50,827 nt of DNA from Rhizobium sp. Q54 (GTDB taxonomy: Bacteria; Pseudomonadota; Alphaproteobacteria; Rhizobiales; Beijerinckiaceae): positions 1 through 50,827 of the forward strand of contig CAMCUC010000017.1 in NCBI GenBank assembly GCA_945878875.1, written 5' to 3'. The stretch's first letter is position 1. Each line of letters opens with the position of its first letter. The notes beneath the pieces were generated by a model. That model had not been told where the DNA came from and searched no databases. It saw nothing but the letters and a program-made list of their open reading frames with translations. Shown in pieces: positions 35,968 to 44,471 of the stretch. Position numbers and translations under genes: made by a program.

Positions 35968-38256
35968 ATGAACGCGAGCGGCGGATTTCGGGCGATCAGC
36001 GGGACGCTGGCGGGGGCGGGGAGCGGCTCTGGCCAATCCCTGACCGGCGGCTTCGCGTCGTCGCTTTGGGGCCGGATCGTGGGCCTGTTCGAGCAGGAGG
36101 CGCGCGACCGGCGGCTGTTCCTGTGGTTGCCGGTGTTCTTTGGCCTCGGAATCCTTGGCTATTTTGCAGCCGATCAGGAGCCTCCTCTGTGGCCTGCTGC
36201 AATGCTGGCGCTGCTGCTGGCAGCGGGAGGTCTGCGCGCCCATGGACTGGGGCGGGCGGGCTCGGCGCGAGCCTGCGCAGCGGGGGCTTTTCTGTTTGCG
36301 GGTTTCGCCTGCGCCGCGTTTCGCACCGCCATGGTCGAGGCGCCTGTGCTGGAGCGGCCAATGACCGCGAAAGTCACCGCGTTTGTTGAGGCTATCGACC
36401 CGCGCATTGGCGGCGCGCGCCTGTTCCTGCGTGTGGCGGCGATTGAGGGGCTGGGCGCCGCGCAAACGCCGGTGCGGATGCGGGTGACGATGCGGGGCAC
36501 GCCAAATTTCTCGGCGGGCGCCAGTATCGCAGCGACTATGCGCCTGTCCCCGCCGCCGCGCGCCTCCGAGCCCTCGGGCTATGACTTTTCCCGCGACGCC
36601 TATTTCCAGCGCATGGGCGCCGTCGGCTCTGTGCTGTCACGTGTGCAACTCGCCCCAGACGTGCAGGCGCCCTTGGCGACGCAGCTCGTGGCGTGGATTG
36701 ATCGCGGTCGTAACACGCTCACCTTGCGCATTGCGGGCGTGATCGGCGGCGCCAGCGGGGCGGTGGCGGCCTCGCTCGTTACCGGCAAACGCGGGCTGAT
36801 TCCCGAAGAAACCAATGAAGCCCTGCGCGGCGCCGGGATTTATCACGTGGTCTCGATTTCCGGCCTGCACATGGTGCTGGCGGCAGGCCTGTTCATGTGG
36901 ACCATGCGCGCCTTGCTGGCGACAATGCCGGGTATTGCGCTGCGACGGCCGATCAAGAAATGGGCGGCGGGCTTCGCGATGGCGGGCGCTGTCGGCTATT
37001 GCCTGTTTTCGGGCGCGGAAGTGGCGACCGAGCGCGCCATGGTGATGATGCTGGTGCTGCTGGGCGCGGTTCTGTTCGACCGCCCTGCGCTCTCTATGCG
37101 CAATCTTGCCATCGCCGCCCTGATCGTGCTGGCGCGCGAGCCCTCGACGCTGCTGGGGCCATCGTTCCAGATGTCGTTTGCGGCTGTGGCGGGCATGATC
37201 GCGCTGTTTGAAAAAGGCCCGCGCGACAGGGACTTTGCGCGCGAGGCGCCGCCCGGCGTGTTTGAGCGCGTGCGCAAGGCGTTGTTTGCGGTGCTGGCGA
37301 CCACGCTCGTCGCCTCGCTGGCGACCGACCCTTATGCGACTTTCCATTTCCATCGCCTCTCGGCCTATGGGCTGATCGGCAATGCGCTTGCGCTGCCTGT
37401 GGTGGAATTCATCGTCATGCCTGCGGCGGCCATTGGCGTGGTCGCCAGTTTGTTTGGCCTCGATGCGCCTGTCTGGTGGATGATGGGACAGGGCGTTCAC
37501 CTGATGGTGTGGGTGGCGGAATGGGTGGCGCAATTGCCCGGCGCTATCCGCATGACGCCCGCGTTCGGCGTTGGCGCCTTGCTGACGATGACCATGGCGA
37601 TCATCTGGATGACGCTGTGGCGCAGCGCTTTGCTTTGGTTTGGACTGGTGTTCGCGATCGCTGGCTTTACGATGGCGTTTAACACGCCCAGGCCCGACCT
37701 GTTCATTGATGCGCGCGGATCAACTCTGGCGTGGCGCGGTGAGCAGGGCGCATTGCACGCACTCAACGAGAAGGGAAACCCGTTCGCGCTGTCGCAATGG
37801 CTGGCGGGCGACGCCGACATGCGCAATCCGCGCGCAAAAACTGCAACAGGCCTCAGCTTGCTGGGGCCGGGGCGTTGCGATGAAACCGGGTGCGTCGCGA
37901 TCTTGCCGGACGGGCGCTCTCTGGCGCTGGTGCTCGATATGCGGGCGCTGGCCGAAGATTGCGCCCGCGCCGACATTGTGGTGACGAAGCTGTTCGTGCG
38001 CAATCTGTGCAAGCAGCCAGCGCTGGTCCTCGATGGCGCCCATTTTGAACGCCAGGGAGCTACGCAGGTCTACCTGACGCCCGACGGACAATTCCGATTG
38101 CACAGCGTACGCGCCGCCGGTCTTGACCGACCGTGGACGAAGGCGCCAAAACCGCCTCCGCCAGAGGAGCTTCTGGCCACGGAAGTTGCGCGCGGCGCCA
38201 TCGAGCCCGAAGATTTTGAGACAGATATCGAAGCACCCGACTTGCGCCTCGACTAG
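35968..38256 (+). CDS. comEC: ComEC/Rec2-type DNA uptake channel
   Basis: This is a multi-span inner-membrane protein of about 762 residues. An N-terminal DUF4131-like part (about 60-240) is followed by the Competence domain with GLIPEETNEALRGAGIYHVVSISGLHMVLAAG, the family's key segment. The C-terminal soluble part (about 600-760, starting IDARGSTLAWRGEQGALHAL) has the place of the metallo-beta-lactamase domain but lacks an HxHxDH motif, as in many alphaproteobacterial members. The start is uncertain: ATG 35968 has a weak site, and an in-frame TTG at 35884 would add 28 residues. It converges with lexA after one base. Confidence 0.85.
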   Translation: MNASGGFRAISGTLAGAGSGSGQSLTGGFASSLWGRIVGLFEQEARDRRLFLWLPVFFGLGILGYFAADQEPPLWPAAMLALLLAAGGLRAHGLGRAGSARACAAGAFLFAGFACAAFRTAMVEAPVLERPMTAKVTAFVEAIDPRIGGARLFLRVAAIEGLGAAQTPVRMRVTMRGTPNFSAGASIAATMRLSPPPRASEPSGYDFSRDAYFQRMGAVGSVLSRVQLAPDVQAPLATQLVAWIDRGRNTLTLRIAGVIGGASGAVAASLVTGKRGLIPEETNEALRGAGIYHVVSISGLHMVLAAGLFMWTMRALLATMPGIALRRPIKKWAAGFAMAGAVGYCLFSGAEVATERAMVMMLVLLGAVLFDRPALSMRNLAIAALIVLAREPSTLLGPSFQMSFAAVAGMIALFEKGPRDRDFAREAPPGVFERVRKALFAVLATTLVASLATDPYATFHFHRLSAYGLIGNALALPVVEFIVMPAAAIGVVASLFGLDAPVWWMMGQGVHLMVWVAEWVAQLPGAIRMTPAFGVGALLTMTMAIIWMTLWRSALLWFGLVFAIAGFTMAFNTPRPDLFIDARGSTLAWRGEQGALHALNEKGNPFALSQWLAGDADMRNPRAKTATGLSLLGPGRCDETGCVAILPDGRSLALVLDMRALAEDCARADIVVTKLFVRNLCKQPALVLDGAHFERQGATQVYLTPDGQFRLHSVRAAGLDRPWTKAPKPPPPEELLATEVARGAIEPEDFETDIEAPDLRLD

Positions 38257-38257
38257 C

Positions 38258-38953
38258 TCAATAGCGGCGCAGCAGGCTCACGAGCTTGCCCTGAATCTGC
38301 ACCCGGTCCGGCCCGAAGATGCGGGTCTCGTAAGCGGGGTTGGCGGCCTCCAGCGCAATCGATGCGCCGCGACGGCGCAGGCGCTTGAGGGTCGCCTCCT
38401 CGTCGTCGATCAGCGCCACGATGATGTCGCCCGTATCGGCTGAATCCTGACGGCGGATGATCACGGTGTCATCCTCGAAAATGCCGGCCTCGATCATGGA
38501 ATCGCCGCGCACTTCCAAAGCAAAATGCTCGCCCGCCGCAAGAAAGTCCGGCGGCATGGTGATGGTATGGCTGCGTGACTGGATCGCGGAAATTGGCGTG
38601 CCTGCCGCAATGCGACCCATCACGGGAATGATGACGCCGGCAGGCGCCTCGTCAGGGGCCTGCTTGCGAACGCGGCCGAGATTGCCCTCGATGACAGGGA
38701 AGCGCCCGGAGCGACCTGTGCGCGTCGACGGCGTGGAGGATTCAGGCAGGCGCAACACTTCCAGCGCGCGCGCCCGATTGGGCAGACGGCGGATGAAGCC
38801 GCGCTCCTCAAGCGCCATGATGAGGCGATGAATGCCGGACTTCGAGCGCAAATCCAGCGCATCCTTCATCTCGTCAAAGGACGGGGGAACGCCCGTCTCC
38901 TTCAACTTCTCGTTGATGAACCGCAGCAGCTCGCTCTGCTTTTTCGTGAGCAT
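38258..38953 (-). CDS. lexA: LexA repressor
   Basis: This is a 231-residue SOS repressor. The N-terminal winged helix (about 1-70) has [23 protein letters not shown]. The cleavage site is Ala117-Gly118 in GRIAAGTP, with the catalytic Ser152 in GDSM and Lys190 in ATLKRL. RecA-stimulated self-cleavage relieves repression of DNA repair genes. The ATG at 38953 has GAGGG upstream. A LexA box sits in the spacer of its predicted promoter, so it should be autoregulated. Confidence 0.95.
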   Translation of the reverse strand: MLTKKQSELLRFINEKLKETGVPPSFDEMKDALDLRSKSGIHRLIMALEERGFIRRLPNRARALEVLRLPESSTPSTRTGRSGRFPVIEGNLGRVRKQAPDEAPAGVIIPVMGRIAAGTPISAIQSRSHTITMPPDFLAAGEHFALEVRGDSMIEAGIFEDDTVIIRRQDSADTGDIIVALIDDEEATLKRLRRRGASIALEAANPAYETRIFGPDRVQIQGKLVSLLRRY

Positions 38954-39060
38954 GGACGCTCGCCCTCTCGCTACGACCGCTCAGGCCGCGCCACAGACGC
39001 CGGAAGATACCGGCCCTTACGTGCGCAATCTGCATCGAATCGGCTAAACAAATCGTGAAC

Positions 39061-39091
39061 GAACCCTATCTGTTCGTGCTGCGTTCCGCAA
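39061..39091 (-). promoter_or_regulatory. lexA promoter with SOS box
   Basis: Read leftward, TTGCGG (39091-39086) and TAGGGT (39068-39063) are 17 bases apart. The spacer holds the alphaproteobacterial SOS box GTTC-N7-GTTC (39072-39086 on the plus strand). A further inverted half-site, GAAC at 39061-39064, lies exactly 7 bases before the first GTTC. The position fits LexA autoregulation. Confidence 0.75.
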
Positions 39092-39622
39092 GGAGGGTGA
39101 TTGTGTACTTTACATTTGGAGCGTCCACTGAGCGCTTGCGGGAGCGCTGAAGGAGAGAAAAGCGAGCGCCAGAGCGCGGGCAAGAGAAAGGCCTTGGGAC
39201 ATGAACGCCAACTTATGACGAGGCGAGCTTGCAGCGCGCACGCTGCTGAAGCGTCGTTGGAATCGCTCAATTTTCAGGCAAGAAAAACCTGACTGTCTTG
39301 TCCCGGCGGCGACGCGGCGTTACGTCAGGCGGCCAGAGACTGGTTCTCCACAGATGAGATGATGAGCTTCCGGGTGGTTCAGTGTTTAGGTCATTATATA
39401 AATTATAATTTTAATTATAAGGGTTGAGAATTAATCATTGGCGCTTCAATCATTTTGCTTGATATCGCGTAAGCTAATGCGTGCTAAAGTTGAAAAAGTC
39501 GTTGCAGAGCGCTTTTTGCGTCTGCTTCCTCCGGATTGACGATCCTGCAAAAATCTGACCGGATACGCTGTTCGTTCATCAATATTGTCCCGCTAGGGTC
39601 GCCTCGTCATCAGGAGGCGTTC
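39092..39622. other. Long intergenic region with AT-rich palindrome and promoter
   Basis: This 530-base gap lies between the lexA promoter and the next gene. It holds a strong AAGGAGG at 39090-39096 followed only by doubtful short frames. It also has an almost pure A/T tract (39392-39420) with the perfect inverted repeat TTATAATT-TT-AATTATAA (39403-39420), and a candidate promoter at 39438-39466. A leader hairpin follows near 39503-39524 (GCAGA...TCTGC). No RNA gene was recognised. Confidence 0.45.
39438..39466 (+). promoter_or_regulatory. Candidate promoter of the secreted helical protein gene
   Basis: TTGGCG (39438-39443) and GATATC (39461-39466) are separated by 17 bases. Transcription would start near 39473, giving a leader of about 150 bases. 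It lies 18 bases downstream of the AT-rich palindrome, which could be an activator or silencer site. Confidence 0.4.
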
Positions 39623-40357
39623 ATGTCTGCATATTCATTGAAAAATATTTCCCTTGCCGGCGCTTTGGCGCTCGCGATTTTTTCTCCCGGTGCGCCCGCA
39701 AGCGCCCAGACTTTGCCTGGTGCTGCGATTGCTGTTGACATCGAGACCCTCAAGGCGGCGCGCTTGAGGGTTGAGGCGTCCGTGAAAGCGGAGGATGCGG
39801 CCGCGCTGGCGGCAGATATGGCGACGCTCAAATCGGCCGCTCAGAAGCTGCGCAGCGACGTTCGGCTTGTGAAGGACGGGCTCGCTCCGCAGCGGCTTGC
39901 TGTTGAGACTGCGCGTCGCGCGTTAGGCGATGCCGAGCGGGCTTTGCGGGTGTCGCGCGCCACGCGGGATGTGGCGAAGATTACAATTGCGCTGAATAAT
40001 GTGCTGGCGGCGTTCGATGTTCTTGTCGCCGCGCAGGATGCCCTCATCGCCGGAGCTGTCGCGCGGGGGCTGTCGGCGCCCACAGCCGAACAGGCAGCGG
40101 TGAAAAATGCCCGCGAGGCGCTTGTGCAGGCGAAGATCCGACTTCGGACGGCGCGCACGTCCAAAGACCCCGCCCAGATCGCAGCGGCCGGGCAGGCTTT
40201 GGCGAACGCGTCCGCTGCTTTGGCCAATGCGCAGGCGCAGCTCATCGCCAACCAGCCCGCCAGCATGTCGCAGGATCATTTAATCCAGCAGGCCGATCGT
40301 CTTTTGACGCTGGCGGGCAATCTCGCCACCAGGCTGCGGGCGAAGCGGACAGCCTAG
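39623..40357 (+). CDS. Secreted Ala-rich helical protein, unknown function
   Basis: This is a 244-residue protein with a signal peptide (MSAYSLKNISLAGALALAIF..., cleavage near SAQT). The mature part is almost entirely helical in character, rich in Ala, Leu, Arg and Asp, with repeated segments such as AVETARRALGDAERALRVSRA and AVKNAREALVQAKIRLRTARTS that suggest long antiparallel or coiled-coil helices. No Cys and no catalytic motif are visible. The ATG at 39623 has AGGAGG 6 bases upstream, so it is well expressed in principle. It stands alone between lexA and eno. A periplasmic scaffold or binding role is possible but unproven. Confidence 0.72.
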   Translation: MSAYSLKNISLAGALALAIFSPGAPASAQTLPGAAIAVDIETLKAARLRVEASVKAEDAAALAADMATLKSAAQKLRSDVRLVKDGLAPQRLAVETARRALGDAERALRVSRATRDVAKITIALNNVLAAFDVLVAAQDALIAGAVARGLSAPTAEQAAVKNAREALVQAKIRLRTARTSKDPAQIAAAGQALANASAALANAQAQLIANQPASMSQDHLIQQADRLLTLAGNLATRLRAKRTA

Positions 40358-40480
40358 TCCGGCGCTTGCGCAGACCAATAGAATGGCCGGGCGCCTCCCG
40401 GACACTTTGTTTGCGCCGCTTTCTGCGGTCTCCCTCTTTCTCTTGCGGGCGTCCTCGCTTAAACAGGCCGTACATTTTGA

Positions 40481-41785
<1,305 letters not shown>

Positions 41786-41795
41786 CAGCTTTCGA

Positions 41796-41824
41796 GCGCG
41801 CGCCTGCGGGCGCGCGTCTCTTTC
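41796..41824 (+). terminator. Terminator after eno
   Basis: CGCGCGCC (41797-41804) and GGCGCGCG (41809-41816) form a perfect 8-pair stem with the loop TGCG, followed by TCTCTTT. It lies 11 bases after the enolase stop and just before the alkene reductase gene. Confidence 0.65.
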
Positions 41825-41842
41825 CAAAGATCGGAGCCTTCC

Positions 41843-42895
41843 ATGACCAGCATCTTCGATCCCTTGCGCGTTGGCGCGCTTGATTTGCCCAATCGCATTA
41901 TCATGGCGCCGATGACGCGCTCGCGCGCCGATGCCAACGGCGTTCCTCTGGACATAGTGGCCGATTATTACGCGCAGCGCGCTGATTGCGGGCTCATACT
42001 TTCGGAAGCGATCTACGTGTCCGACATGGCCAAGGGCTATGTGCGCACGCCGGGGCTGGCGAATGCTGCGCAGGTTGCGGGCTGGAAGCGCGTGACGGAT
42101 GCTGTTCACGCAAAGGGCGGGCGCATGTTTGCGCAGCTGTTCCACACCGGCCGCGTCGCAATGCCGGACTTTCTGCCCGGCGGCGCGCAGCCTGTGGCGC
42201 CAAGCGCCATCGCGATCAACGGCAAGAACTGGACGGATTCGGGTCAGAAGCCTCACGTCGTGCCGCGCGCGCTGGAGACCGACGAGATTGCAGGCATTGC
42301 GGGCGAGTTTGCCCAAGCTTCGCTACGTGCAATTGAGGCTGGCTTTGACGGCGTGGAGATTCACGCTGCGTCGGGCTATCTGATCCATCAGTTTCTCGAC
42401 GCCAGCATGAATACGCGCACCGACATCTATGGCGGCTCGGTTGAAAACCGGGCGCGTTTTCTACTGCTGGTCGTCGATCGCGTGATCGAGGCGATTGGCC
42501 GCGAGCGGGTGGGCCTGAAAGTGTCGCCGCGCATAAAATTCAACGACGTGCAGGATTTGGACGCCGAGGAGATTTATCCCCATGTGGCGCGTGAATTGTC
42601 CGCGCGCGGCATTGCTTATCTGCACGGCGCCAAGCAGGGCGGTTACGAGGTGCATGCGCATTTGCGTCCGCTGTTCAAGGGCCTGTATTTCGCCGGCGCC
42701 GGTTTTGAAAGGGCGAGCGGCGACGCGCTGCTCGAGTCCGGGGGGGGCGACGCCATCGTCTATGGCAAGCCCTATATCGCCAATCCTGATCTCGTAAACC
42801 GTATGCGCTCTGGTCTGGCTCTGGCGGAACCCGACGGGTCCACTATCTATGGTGGTGGAGCCAAGGGTTACGTCGATTATCCGGCGGCTGACTGA
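41843..42895 (+). CDS. Old Yellow Enzyme family alkene reductase
   Basis: This is a 350-residue FMN flavoprotein of the NemA/OYE family that reduces activated C=C bonds with NAD(P)H. Thr25 in MAPMTRSRA, QLFHTGR (Gln98, His101) and YGGSVENRARF are family positions. The substrate-anion pair is normally HxxH or HxxN; here the motif is HAAS with His174 and Ser177, followed by the conserved Tyr179. A Phe stands where QLWHxGR usually has Trp. These changes may alter substrate choice. The start has CGGAG upstream. It contains a run of eight G at 42740-42747. Confidence 0.87.
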   Translation: MTSIFDPLRVGALDLPNRIIMAPMTRSRADANGVPLDIVADYYAQRADCGLILSEAIYVSDMAKGYVRTPGLANAAQVAGWKRVTDAVHAKGGRMFAQLFHTGRVAMPDFLPGGAQPVAPSAIAINGKNWTDSGQKPHVVPRALETDEIAGIAGEFAQASLRAIEAGFDGVEIHAASGYLIHQFLDASMNTRTDIYGGSVENRARFLLLVVDRVIEAIGRERVGLKVSPRIKFNDVQDLDAEEIYPHVARELSARGIAYLHGAKQGGYEVHAHLRPLFKGLYFAGAGFERASGDALLESGGGDAIVYGKPYIANPDLVNRMRSGLALAEPDGSTIYGGGAKGYVDYPAAD

Positions 42896-42921
42896 GGCCG
42901 GGTTTTTAAGGAGATAAGGCA

Positions 42922-43224
42922 ATGCGCACACATATGATTGCTGGCGGCGTTTTGGCAGGCCTGTTGTTTGCGGCCTCTGCGGCCCATGCACAGAACCGGC
43001 AAAACACCGTCAACATGTCCTGCGCGCAGGCGCAATCCATCGTGACGCGCTCCGGCGCAATTGTGCTCGGCACCGGCGGGCAGACCTTCGACCGTTTTGT
43101 GAGCAGCCGCGCTTATTGCACGCCCTCAGAGATCACCAAGTCCGCCTGGGTCCCCACGGCAGACGTGGCGCAATGCTTTATCGGTTTTCGTTGCGAAGAA
43201 TACAGCCACGACATTATCCGCTAG
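42922..43224 (+). CDS. Small secreted four-Cys protein, unknown function
   Basis: This is a 100-residue protein with a signal peptide (MRTHMIAGGVLAGLLFAASAAHA) and a mature part of about 77 residues. Four Cys (near residues 34, 66, 84 and 90) could form two disulfides. The ribosome-binding site AAGGAG is strong. It follows the alkene reductase gene by 26 bases and may be read with it. I recognise no domain. It differs in sequence from the other small secreted Cys protein at 47623. Confidence 0.7.
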   Translation: MRTHMIAGGVLAGLLFAASAAHAQNRQNTVNMSCAQAQSIVTRSGAIVLGTGGQTFDRFVSSRAYCTPSEITKSAWVPTADVAQCFIGFRCEEYSHDIIR

Positions 43225-43236
43225 CCCGGCGCACTG

Positions 43237-43287
43237 GCCCCGCCTTCGCCGATGGGCTAACGCTATCGCCTTGAGCGGGGGCGGGGC
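43237..43287 (+). promoter_or_regulatory. Possible start-site-masking hairpin before the AEC gene
   Basis: GCCCCGCC (43237-43244) is complementary to GGCGGGGC (43280-43287), which immediately precedes the GTG start. Pairing would cover the G-rich ribosome-binding region. The loop of about 35 bases is long, so this is only a suggestion. Confidence 0.28.
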
Positions 43288-44181
43288 GTGCAATCTTTCG
43301 GGCAGATCATCGGCATATTGCTCGACGTGGTCGGGCCGGTCTTTATCATTGCGGCGGTTGGCTATGGCTGGGCGCGCTCGGGCAAGACGTTTGACTCGTC
43401 TTTTGTAGCGCTCGTTGTCAACGGAATCTCCACCCCATGCCTTGTACTCGACACGTTTACGCGGGCGGGGCTGGCGCCGGCGGCTTTGACGGAAATGGCT
43501 TTGGCGTCGGCTTTGTGTCTGTCGCTGGCGGCGGTTTCAGGCTGGGCGCTGGTGCGCGGCATGGGGTTGCCGGTGCGCACCTATTTGCCGTCGCTGATCT
43601 GGACCAATGGCGGCAATATGGGGCTGCCGCTCTGTCTGTTCGCCTTCGGCGAACGCGGGTTGGGGCTGGCGATCGCGTGCTTTGCGGTGTCCAGCGTCTC
43701 AAATTACACGTTCGGGCAAGCTCTGGCCGCTGGCGGGCTCGGCTTCCGGCAAGTGCTGAAAATGCCGATGATGTGGGCGCTGGCGCTCACCTTCGTGCTG
43801 CTGAACTGGGACATTCAATTACCGGTCTCGGTCGGGCGCGCGGTCAATTTGCTGGGCGCAATCACCGTGCCGCTGATGCTTCTGTCGCTCGGCTATGCGC
43901 TGGCTTCGCTGAACGTAGCCTCGTTCGGGCGCAATTCTTTCTTTGCCGCCGTACGCCTGCTTGGCGGCTTTGCAATCGGCTGGCTGGTGGCGTGGGGGCT
44001 GGAGCTTGAGGGCGTGGCGCGCGGCGTCCTGATTATTCAAAGCGCGATGCCCGCTGCGGTGCTGAACTATCTGTTCGCCGCCCGCTACAACAACGATCCG
44101 CAGGAAGTGGCTGGCGTGGTGGTGATTTCGACGCTGATGTCAGTCGTCGCGCTGCCGTTGTTTTTGCTGAGCGTGCTTTAA
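43288..44181 (+). CDS. AEC (auxin efflux carrier) family transporter
   Basis: This is a 297-residue inner-membrane protein with about ten hydrophobic spans in two halves, the layout of bacterial AEC permeases such as malate or malonate carriers. LPSLIWTNGGNMGLPLCLFAFGE carries the conserved N-x-G-N-x-G-L-P segment of the family. ARYNNDPQEVAGVVVISTLMS is the conserved C-terminal part. It starts with GTG after a run of G. The substrate is unknown. A bidirectional hairpin terminator follows. Confidence 0.82.
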   Translation: MQSFGQIIGILLDVVGPVFIIAAVGYGWARSGKTFDSSFVALVVNGISTPCLVLDTFTRAGLAPAALTEMALASALCLSLAAVSGWALVRGMGLPVRTYLPSLIWTNGGNMGLPLCLFAFGERGLGLAIACFAVSSVSNYTFGQALAAGGLGFRQVLKMPMMWALALTFVLLNWDIQLPVSVGRAVNLLGAITVPLMLLSLGYALASLNVASFGRNSFFAAVRLLGGFAIGWLVAWGLELEGVARGVLIIQSAMPAAVLNYLFAARYNNDPQEVAGVVVISTLMSVVALPLFLLSVL

Positions 44182-44222
44182 AATACAAGAAGGGCCGCGC
44201 GGATTGCTCCGGCGCGGCCCTT
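44182..44222. terminator. Strong bidirectional hairpin terminator
   Basis: AAGGGCCGCGC (44190-44200) pairs perfectly with GCGCGGCCCTT (44212-44222). On the leftward strand the stem is followed by a T-rich run ending in ATTTT, which is the better terminator. It therefore also ends the short leftward transcript that carries the 24-codon ORF. On the rightward strand it follows the AEC gene. Confidence 0.7.
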
Positions 44223-44268
44223 CCATTGTCTGTCCGCGATGTGCGGATCGGGAATTATGACGCGCCGC

Positions 44269-44343
44269 TCACGCGGGGCGGTTGACCTCACGAGGAGACC
44301 TGATTCCCATGACCGGCATCTGCGGCTTGTGACAATGAGACAC
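44269..44343 (-). CDS. 24-residue ORF with a perfect Shine-Dalgarno
   Basis: Read leftward, AAAGGAGGTGATC (44358-44346), fully complementary to the 16S rRNA 3' end, stands 7 bases (from GGAGG) before a GTG at 44343. The frame encodes MSHCHKPQMPVMGIRSPREV plus four more residues (NRPA) and stops at TGA 44269. It lies alone between the AEC gene and gltX, with a strong leftward terminator about 50 bases further on. A weak -10-like TACATT with a TTTTCG 17 bases upstream lies near 44390-44418. It may be a small protein, a leader peptide or a dual-function small RNA. I do not recognise the peptide. Confidence 0.55.
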   Translation of the reverse strand: MSHCHKPQMPVMGIRSPREVNRPA

Positions 44344-44471
44344 TCGATCACCTCCTTTCAATGGTTGACGACACAATCAATGTAGGTCGAATTTCACGAT
44401 TCGAAAAGAGCGATTGAGGCTGCGCCGCGCGCCATGCTGACGCGGCCTCGCGATTGCGTTAAGAGGGGCAT

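Noticed and set aside
39101..39292. 63-codon TTG frame after the LexA box
   Set aside because: The SD is good but spacing is short, the start is TTG and the peptide has no features. Kept only as a finding.
44344..44360. Plus-strand match to the 3' end of 16S rRNA (GATCACCTCCTTTC)
   Set aside because: Only about 14 bases match and no rRNA flanks are present. It is better explained as the Shine-Dalgarno of the leftward 24-codon frame.
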